In this document: positions 58,126 through 64,000 of the stretch, piece by piece
How the letters are laid out: the number at the start of each line of letters is the position of its first letter
How positions within the stretch are numbered: the first letter of the stretch is position 1
Source of the DNA: JBLWXV01 sp048267245
GTDB taxonomy: Bacteria > Bdellovibrionota > Bacteriovoracia > Bacteriovoracales > Bacteriovoracaceae
Reading direction: 5' to 3'
Assembly: GCA_048267245.1 (NCBI GenBank)
Contig: JBLWXV010000001.1
Coordinates: forward strand, 1,550,001 to 1,614,000
DNA: 64,000 nt
Program-made: the position numbers and the translations under genes
The notes under the pieces: model-generated
Databases searched by the model: none
What the model saw: only the letters and a program-made list of their open reading frames with translations
What the model was told of the DNA's origin: nothing

Positions 58126-58908
58126 TTAAATTCCCTTAAAACTTGGGGCGCGCTTTTCAAAGAATGCTGCGAGTCCCTCTTGGTAGTCATCACTGGCGCC
58201 AAGTCTGCCCTGGGCCTCGGTTTCCACTTCAATCATCTCATAAAACTTATGTTCAGCCGCGAGTTTAACATTGGCCTTGATGATTTGAATAGCTTGGGGG
58301 GCCATCTTATTGATTTCGCTTGCCCAATTTAGTGCGTCGTCTAGAAATTGTTCGCTAACGACGTTTACAAGTCCGGCTTCCTGCATTTGCGCCGCTTCAA
58401 GTGGGCGATTAAAGATGAAGAATTCCATAGCTTTTGCTGCACCGAGCGCGCGAGTGAGGGTATAGGTTGAGCCTGCGTCGGGACAGAGCCCAAGCTTAGA
58501 AAAGCCACTGACAAAGCGCGCCCCAGGAGCGCTGATGCGAAGGTCGCAGGCGAGGGCCACCGAAAGACCAGCTCCAGCAGCAACGCCATTAATAGCCGCG
58601 ATAACAATTTTGGGGCAGTCGCGAATGGTGCTCACCAGGGGATTCCACTCATTGCGAAGTGTCTCAGAGAGATCGGCCCTCACTTCACCTTCACTTTTGA
58701 CCGCGCGGTCGTTGAGGTCCTGACCCGAGCAGAAAGCCCTACCTTCGGCACTGAGAACAATGGAGCGAACGGTGTCATCTAGTCCAGCCGCTTCGATTGC
58801 GTCTGTGAGTTCCGCCTTGGCGTCTCTAGTGAGTGCGTTGTAGACGCTGGGTCGATTAATTTTTATGAGGCGGGTTGCGCCGTGATTTTCAATGATAAGT
58901 GAGCTCAA
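58126..58908 (-). CDS. paaG: PaaG-like epoxide isomerase / enoyl-CoA hydratase
   Basis: A 260-residue crotonase-fold enzyme. GRAFCSGQDLNDR is the PaaG hallmark, joined by EWNPLVSTIRDCPK, INGVAAGAGLSVALACDL (oxyanion hole) and GLCPDAGSTYTL. PaaG turns ring 1,2-epoxyphenylacetyl-CoA into the oxepin form. The start codon is TTG at 58908 with AAGGA seven bases away. It leads the leftward block that ends with the thiolase. Confidence 0.86.
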   Translation of the reverse strand: MSSLIIENHGATRLIKINRPSVYNALTRDAKAELTDAIEAAGLDDTVRSIVLSAEGRAFCSGQDLNDRAVKSEGEVRADLSETLRNEWNPLVSTIRDCPKIVIAAINGVAAGAGLSVALACDLRISAPGARFVSGFSKLGLCPDAGSTYTLTRALGAAKAMEFFIFNRPLEAAQMQEAGLVNVVSEQFLDDALNWASEINKMAPQAIQIIKANVKLAAEHKFYEMIEVETEAQGRLGASDDYQEGLAAFFEKRAPSFKGI

Positions 58909-58977
58909 AACTATGTCCTTTCACGAAGTGAATGTTCTCTATGCAACTTGGCAATTCCATGACCTTCGTGGTTTTCT

Positions 58978-58988
58978 ATTGTGACAAT
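58978..58988. promoter_or_regulatory. Small palindrome ATTGT-G-ACAAT between paaG and hppD
   Basis: An 11-base inverted repeat in the 161-base divergent region. Possible operator for joint control of both catabolic arms; no regulator gene is adjacent. A second short palindrome, TTCAC-GAA-GTGAA, lies at 58919-58931. Confidence 0.25.
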
Positions 58989-59069
58989 AAAAAGTCCAAC
59001 TCTCAAGTATTGCCTGCGCTAATAGCATTGCAGCAAATAGAGAGAAGTATAAGGAAGTAGGGGGAGAGT

Positions 59070-60125
59070 ATGAGCGATATCATTAAAAGTGAAAATAATC
59101 CGCTAGGTCTGCGCGGAATTGAATGGGTTGAATTCGCAGGTCCAAAGCCCGAGGCCCTCTCGGCGCTCTTTAAAGAATTTGGATTTTCTAAGTTAATGGG
59201 CCACGAGAGCAAGGCCATTGATTACTTTCGTCAAAACGATATTCACTTTCTTTTAAATCGCGAGACTGGCTCGTTTGGCCACAACTTTCAAAAACTCCAT
59301 GGCCCGAGCATCTGTTCAATGGGCTGGAGAGTGGATGATGCCAAACTGGCCTTTGAAGCGGCTATTGCACGCGGCGCTCGCGCTGGCGAGGGCGACTTTG
59401 CTGGAGAGAAAGGAGCAATCCCTGCGATCTATGGCATTGGTGACTCACTCATTTACTTTATCGACGACTACTTTGATAAAGATCGCTACCAAAAGCTCGG
59501 CTTTAAGCCACTGCCCGCACCAGAGTTGGTAGATCACAAGGGCTTTATCGCTATTGATCACCTCACCAATAATGTGAATAAAGGTGAGATGAAGAAGTGG
59601 TGTGATTTCTATAAGAATATCTTTAACTTTTCTGAGATTAAGTACTTTGACATTCGTGGCGCCAAGACTGGACTCACTTCATTTGCCCTTAAGTCACCAG
59701 ACGGCTCGTTCTGTATTCCTATTAATGAGGGAACTGAGGCGAAGTCACAGATTAATGAATATCTTGAAGAGTACAACGGACCGGGCGTTCAGCACCTTGC
59801 CTTTATGACTCACGATATGGTGAGTTCTCTTGCGGCCCTTTCAAGCACAAATATCGAAACCCTCGATATTGATGACGAGTACTACGAAGAAGTTTTTGAG
59901 CGCGTTCCCAACGTGACAGAAGATCACAAAGCACTTCAAAAATATAATATTCTCATCGATGGTGATGAGCGTGGATATCTGCTTCAGATTTTCACCAAAA
60001 ATATTATTGGCCCTATCTTTATTGAAATCATCCAGAGAAAGAATCACTTCGCTTTTGGCGAGGGTAATTTCGGCGCCCTCTTTCGCTCGATTGAGCGCGA
60101 TCAGCAAAAAAGAGGATATCTCTAA
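59070..60125 (+). CDS. hppD: 4-hydroxyphenylpyruvate dioxygenase
   Basis: A 351-residue non-haem Fe(II) enzyme that converts 4-hydroxyphenylpyruvate to homogentisate in tyrosine breakdown. Iron ligands His164 (AIDHLTNNV), His242 (GVQHLAF) and Glu319 (PIFIEIIQR) are present and the final helix is complete. GGGGGAGAG precedes the ATG. It leads a rightward unit with the indolepyruvate oxidoreductase 27 bases on, so the aromatic pyruvates are shared substrates. Confidence 0.94.
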   Translation: MSDIIKSENNPLGLRGIEWVEFAGPKPEALSALFKEFGFSKLMGHESKAIDYFRQNDIHFLLNRETGSFGHNFQKLHGPSICSMGWRVDDAKLAFEAAIARGARAGEGDFAGEKGAIPAIYGIGDSLIYFIDDYFDKDRYQKLGFKPLPAPELVDHKGFIAIDHLTNNVNKGEMKKWCDFYKNIFNFSEIKYFDIRGAKTGLTSFALKSPDGSFCIPINEGTEAKSQINEYLEEYNGPGVQHLAFMTHDMVSSLAALSSTNIETLDIDDEYYEEVFERVPNVTEDHKALQKYNILIDGDERGYLLQIFTKNIIGPIFIEIIQRKNHFAFGEGNFGALFRSIERDQQKRGYL

Positions 60126-60152
60126 GATTCAATTAAGTAGGGCGCAATCAAT

Positions 60153-63100
60153 ATGGCAAATTACGAAATTTTAAATGGCAATGAACTCATTATTCAGGGA
60201 GGGCTCGAAGCGGGCTTTTCCCTTTATACGGGTTATCCGGGTTCTCCTCTCGCGGATTACTTTAATATTCTCTACAAGAGAAAGAAGGAATTTCACGACA
60301 AGGGAATTCGCGTTGTCATCGCCAACTCTGAAGCCAACGCTGCGGCCATGGCCTCAGGGGCCAAGCAGGCCGGAAGAGATACTCTCGTTGCTATGAAGTC
60401 GATGGGGCTTCACGTGGCCAGTGACGCTTTGTCTGTTGGAAATTTTGCTAACCCTGGCGCCGAATTTACAGATCCTGAGACAGGGGAGACTGTGGTTCCA
60501 GGAGTTGTGATCGCCGTTGGAGATGACCCGTGGTCTATTTCAACTTCAACTCCGGCCGACTCTCGCTATCTCTATAAACATTTGCATATTCCCTTTCTTG
60601 AGCCCTCAACCCCGAAAGAATTAAAGGATTGGATGAAGGTCGCACTTGATATTTCAAGGCGCACGAGTGTCTATCAAGGACTTCTTCTGACCACTTATAT
60701 GGCCGAAGGTGGTGGGAGAGTAGAAGTGGGGCAGGAGCGCGAGGTCTCTCACGATCTAGTTCACATCGATCCAGCGACTTTTGATCTCGCTAAGAATGTG
60801 ATGGTGCCACCAAACTCGCTCAAAGCCGATGTCGCCATGATTAATGAGCGCTTTCCAAAAGTAAAAGAGGTCTATCGCAAGATGAACCTCGACACAAGAA
60901 TTGGAAGCTACGACTCTGGAATTGGCTTTATTAGTGCGGGCGTAATCTATGAAACCCTCAAACAAGTGATGGAGGAGAAAGGGCTGCTAGATTCTCACTC
61001 ACTCTATAAAGTGGCTTCGAGCTTCCCACTAGTTGAGGACTTTCTTGTCCCCTGGTTAGAGCGTCTTGATCTAGTTGTAGTGGTCGAAGAAAAGCGAGGC
61101 TTTCTTGAAGAAGGGCTTCGCAAATTAATTAATGAACAAGGCCTTAATGTTAAAGTCGTTGGCAAGGAATTTAACCTTGCCATGGCCAGTGAAGAGGGCT
61201 TTCCTGCCCACGGTGGTCTAAATTACGAAATTATTAGTACTAAGATTGAGCGTCTCTTTGAATTGGCCGGCATCGAAGGATGTCCTCATCACCAACCTCA
61301 AATTAGCACCGTTTCTGAAAACCTTCCAAAGCGCCTGCCTACCTTCTGTCCCGGCTGTCCCCACCGTGAGACGCTAAGTCTTTTAAAAGACCTTCGCCGC
61401 ACGCTTGATAAAGAGGGAGTGAAGCTCATCTCCCACGGAGACGTTGGTTGTTATTCACTCTCGTTCTTGCCGCCCTTTAAAGAAATGCACAATCTCTCGG
61501 CCATGGGCCAAGGTGGCGCACTAGGAGCGGGCTTTGATTTATTTACTGATAACCCCTCTGTTGTTTTGATGGGCGATTCGACGTTCTATCACTCGGGGCT
61601 CACAGATATTTCTAACTCGGTACAGTCGGGTCACAATATTACTTATATCCTTCTCGATAATGACAATACCGCTATGACCGGCCATCAGATGACACCTGCC
61701 TCCGGTATCAACGTAGAGGGTGACAAGCGCCCAGTGCAGAGTATGCTCTCAGTAGTGCGTGGTCTTGGAGTAAAAGAGGCGCTTGAAGTTAATCCAAGTG
61801 ATCGCTACTTCTATCAAAATATTTTACAAGAACATATTAAGAAGCCTGGAGTGAAGGTTATCGTCTCTAATAAAGAGTGTGCCCTCACTTTTCATGCCCG
61901 TCGCAAGGCCCAGGAGCGCAAGCTCTTTAATGAAAATAAGGCGCTCGATAAACAGAGCTTCTTTCAAATTAACCCTTGGGTATGTGAAGACTGCCGAGTT
62001 TGTGTCACAGAGACTGGTTGTCCAGGTCTCTCACAAACTTTTGATGGATATGGGCCAAAGGTTACTATTGATCCACAAATCTGCGTCTCAGACTCTTACT
62101 GTACAAAGTTAAAGGCCTGCCCATCCTTTGAAGAAGTGATTGTCGATAAGTATCACCCGACACTTTATAAAGACGAGTCTGCGGCGAAACTTGCTCACTC
62201 CCTCTCAACATCTTCCCCTGTGATCAAGAAGACTTTCGATGACATTGCAAGCGGCAATGATCTTCGCATTGTTGTCACGGGAGTAGGCGGGACAGGGGTA
62301 ACCACAATTTCTCGCGTGTTAGCAGAAGCCGCTAAAGAAATGGCGGGGCGAGAAGATATTGATTTTAAATTTGTCGATCAAAAAGGTCTCGCCCAGAGAA
62401 ATGGCAATGTGACTGGTCATCTCGCTCTCTTTAAGAAAGGAAAGAGCTACGGCGCCGTCACACCTCTTGGTACTGCCGACTTACTTCTGTCGCCAGATCT
62501 TCTCGATGGGCCAACTCATCTCAATTTCCTCTCTCACAGTGGGGAGATTATCGTTGATCAAAAATATCAAGTGCCCCTAACAGTGATGCTCGATCGGGCC
62601 CTTGAGGCCGAACCGATTACGGCCAAGCGACTGGTCGACTCTCTCACTAAAGCTGTGGGTGAGAGAGCTCATATTCTTGGCTTTAAAGATATTTGCGAAC
62701 TCGCCTTTGGCAAGAGTGTCTACGCTTCAGCAATGGTTTTGGGAGCCGCTTATCAATCGGGACGCCTTCCTTTTAGTGAAGAAAATCTCATTGCTGCCTT
62801 TAAAAGTTCGATTAAGCCAAGCGAGGTTGAGGCCAATCTGGAAGCCTTTAGACTTGGCCGCCTGACTTTTGAACATGGCACTGAAGCCGTACTCATGACG
62901 GCGAAAAAAGTCGCTATTGATGCGAGCGAGCAAGATATCTTTAAGCAAAGTTTGAAGGAGAGTTTTCCCTTTTGGAGTTCTAGAAAGAGCACTCTCATCT
63001 CTTTTGAAGTCAATTTAGAGCGGCTCATTAAGAAACTTCCAGAGATTAAAGTCGCCTACTTGGCCCAATATCTTCACGATATTTATCTTTATGATCGCGG

Positions 63101-63596
63101 TCGCCGCGTGGAAGAGTTCTTTTCTAATATAGATAAGATTCTGGCAACCTATCCAACGACGCTAACGGCAAGGGCAATCCGCACTTTGGCCAAGACGTAC
63201 TTTATTAAAGATGAGGTCTTCATCGCCCACATGATGATTTCTCCTATGATTAGACTTAAAGACTCAAAGAGCTACGGCAACGTGGGCAAGCGCTTTTCAA
63301 AGATATTTATCAATCGACCGAGTTTTAACTTATTCGATCGCGAGTTTACCTTTGATATTTCGCCAAAGCCTTGGATGCTTAGAATGATGAGGCACATGAG
63401 GATCCTTCGCTTCATACTCTCTGGCTGGCATTTTAGAGAAAATCGTATTGCTGAGTCAGTTCGTAAGCAAATTCTCGAGTTACCCGCTGGACTCAGCGGT
63501 GAGAAACTCAGAACTGCACTTGTGCAATTTGAAAATATTAAAGGCTACCGCGAAGTTCGCTATGAAGCTGCAAAGTCATTGACCGAAGCCCTGTAG
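60153..63596 (+). CDS. Fused indolepyruvate ferredoxin oxidoreductase
   Basis: 1147 residues joining the alpha and beta parts in one chain. It oxidatively decarboxylates aryl pyruvates (indolepyruvate, phenylpyruvate) to arylacetyl-CoA, reducing ferredoxin. PYR-type TPP region near the start (YTGYPGSPLADYF); CPGCPHRETL at about 399-408; GDVGCYSLSF and GDSTFYHSGLTD in the TPP domain; cysteine-rich CEDCRVCVTETGCPG and CTKLKACP for an iron-sulfur cluster (about 610-665); a gamma-type domain (VTGVGGTGVTT, FVDQKGLAQRNG) from about 705. An extra domain of about 260 residues follows, as in the DUF6537-bearing group. With paaG, this would feed phenylacetyl-CoA to the epoxidase without a CoA ligase. 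Confidence 0.93.
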   Translation: MANYEILNGNELIIQGGLEAGFSLYTGYPGSPLADYFNILYKRKKEFHDKGIRVVIANSEANAAAMASGAKQAGRDTLVAMKSMGLHVASDALSVGNFANPGAEFTDPETGETVVPGVVIAVGDDPWSISTSTPADSRYLYKHLHIPFLEPSTPKELKDWMKVALDISRRTSVYQGLLLTTYMAEGGGRVEVGQEREVSHDLVHIDPATFDLAKNVMVPPNSLKADVAMINERFPKVKEVYRKMNLDTRIGSYDSGIGFISAGVIYETLKQVMEEKGLLDSHSLYKVASSFPLVEDFLVPWLERLDLVVVVEEKRGFLEEGLRKLINEQGLNVKVVGKEFNLAMASEEGFPAHGGLNYEIISTKIERLFELAGIEGCPHHQPQISTVSENLPKRLPTFCPGCPHRETLSLLKDLRRTLDKEGVKLISHGDVGCYSLSFLPPFKEMHNLSAMGQGGALGAGFDLFTDNPSVVLMGDSTFYHSGLTDISNSVQSGHNITYILLDNDNTAMTGHQMTPASGINVEGDKRPVQSMLSVVRGLGVKEALEVNPSDRYFYQNILQEHIKKPGVKVIVSNKECALTFHARRKAQERKLFNENKALDKQSFFQINPWVCEDCRVCVTETGCPGLSQTFDGYGPKVTIDPQICVSDSYCTKLKACPSFEEVIVDKYHPTLYKDESAAKLAHSLSTSSPVIKKTFDDIASGNDLRIVVTGVGGTGVTTISRVLAEAAKEMAGREDIDFKFVDQKGLAQRNGNVTGHLALFKKGKSYGAVTPLGTADLLLSPDLLDGPTHLNFLSHSGEIIVDQKYQVPLTVMLDRALEAEPITAKRLVDSLTKAVGERAHILGFKDICELAFGKSVYASAMVLGAAYQSGRLPFSEENLIAAFKSSIKPSEVEANLEAFRLGRLTFEHGTEAVLMTAKKVAIDASEQDIFKQSLKESFPFWSSRKSTLISFEVNLERLIKKLPEIKVAYLAQYLHDIYLYDRGRRVEEFFSNIDKILATYPTTLTARAIRTLAKTYFIKDEVFIAHMMISPMIRLKDSKSYGNVGKRFSKIFINRPSFNLFDREFTFDISPKPWMLRMMRHMRILRFILSGWHFRENRIAESVRKQILELPAGLSGEKLRTALVQFENIKGYREVRYEAAKSLTEAL

Positions 63597-63610
63597 TCTT
63601 TTGACTACAG
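63591..63610. other. Stop-codon hairpin shared by convergent genes
   Basis: CTGTAGTC and GACTACAG around TTTT, eight perfect pairs. The left arm holds the oxidoreductase TAG, the right arm the stop of the opposite gene. No T-run follows on either side, so termination is weak or needs Rho. Confidence 0.55.
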
Positions 63611-64000
63611 GTCGCCATCTGATTTAAGTCCTATTTCTGCGAAATTGACCGACTCCATCCACTTTGAACCATTGCATAGAAAGATTGATTTCGTTAGAGG
63701 AGAGTAGCGCATGACTCCCTCTGTGTTGGCGTCACAGACAGTATCTTGATCACCTAGTTTAGGGGCGATGGTCTTACATTCTTGATTTTCATAAACGCCT
63801 CCTAGATCCAGACAAGTCTCTTCTTTAGCTTTAAGAACAGCAGCTTCAAAAGTTGAAAAACAGCCAATGATATTATTGCCTTCGTCGATCGCAATGAGCA
63901 GAGGAACTCTGTGAACGACATTCTTTGTTCCTTGAACCTGATCTGAATTTTTTTCGATCTCCATTCTTAGGTCGACTAGTCCTTGTCCTGCAACGCCTAA
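63605..64000 (-). CDS. Partial gene: small exported or pilin-like protein (5' end outside window)
   Basis: The reading frame is open to the right edge (12 more codons before the ATG at 63964: L-G-V-A-G-Q-G-L-V-D-L-R). The ATG has no ribosome site, so the true start probably lies beyond 64000. Visible parts are VPLLIAIDEGNNIIGCFSTFEAAV and four cysteines (DLGGVYENQECK, DTVCDAN, FLCNGSK). A prepilin or secreted protein is possible. The product is unknown. Confidence 0.5.
   Translation of the reverse strand, partial: LGVAGQGLVDLRMEIEKNSDQVQGTKNVVHRVPLLIAIDEGNNIIGCFSTFEAAVLKAKEETCLDLGGVYENQECKTIAPKLGDQDTVCDANTEGVMRYSPLTKSIFLCNGSKWMESVNFAEIGLKSDGDL

Overview
The window comes from a motile Gram-negative bacterium. 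Outer-membrane-type barrels, an OmpA-style set of signal peptides, a Bdellovibrionota-like flagellin, a single-subunit type B SdhC, CarD, GYF_2 and PilZ proteins, degenerate HPt and HD-GYP proteins, and moderate GC fit the predatory/saprophytic Bacteriovorax-Peredibacter branch of Bdellovibrionota best. That assignment is inference from gene content and protein style; no rRNA gene is present to prove it. I saw no tRNA, rRNA, CRISPR array, integrase or transposase.

Layout. 1-2.6 kb: sdhC-sdhA (sdhA runs off the left edge). 2.8-9.5 kb: mixed small genes (NodB-type deacetylase, GNAT, PilZ, YceI, ureohydrolase, GYF_2 membrane protein, metallo-beta-lactamase-fold lactonase). 9.7-12.2 kb: sucC-sucD-ndk, a TCA/nucleotide operon closed by a strong terminator. 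12.2-19 kb: divergent deacetylase, a GT28-like glycosyltransferase, carD, then uvrB-pldA-dihaem peroxidase. 19-38 kb: a polysaccharide locus with glycosyltransferases, a short Wzz-like protein, a Wzy-like polymerase, a Wzx-like flippase, an initiating sugar-phosphate transferase, a DUF3473-type deacetylase, and three secreted glycoside hydrolases (two GH44-like paralogues and one GH5) plus an outer-membrane barrel. No Wza-type export gene is seen in the window.

38-46.4 kb: a small secreted protein and a long metallophosphoesterase, then a leftward signalling operon (giant disordered pseudo-receiver protein, degenerate HD-GYP, CheY, HPt-like protein lacking its histidine, CheX) that faces away from a flagellin gene. 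46.4-53.2 kb: the least familiar part. Two paralogous TPR/winged-helix/second-HTH regulators meet tail to tail, sharing a CTAG at their stops. One is translationally coupled to a secreted trypsin-like protein that carries seven 24-bp repeats coding DVTGKRPG. A 23-bp perfect inverted repeat sits just before the first regulator, and a poorly coding, structured stretch follows the protease-like gene. I regard this as the best candidate for an undescribed system.

53.2-64 kb: a secreted four-repeat cysteine protein, then an aromatic amino-acid catabolic block. Leftward: paaG, paaA-like, a PaaH split into two overlapping genes, and a thiolase. Rightward: hppD and a fused indolepyruvate ferredoxin oxidoreductase. 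Together these could turn arylpyruvates into arylacetyl-CoA and then degrade phenylacetyl-CoA, while HppD takes the tyrosine branch to homogentisate. A partial secreted or pilin-like gene enters from the right edge.
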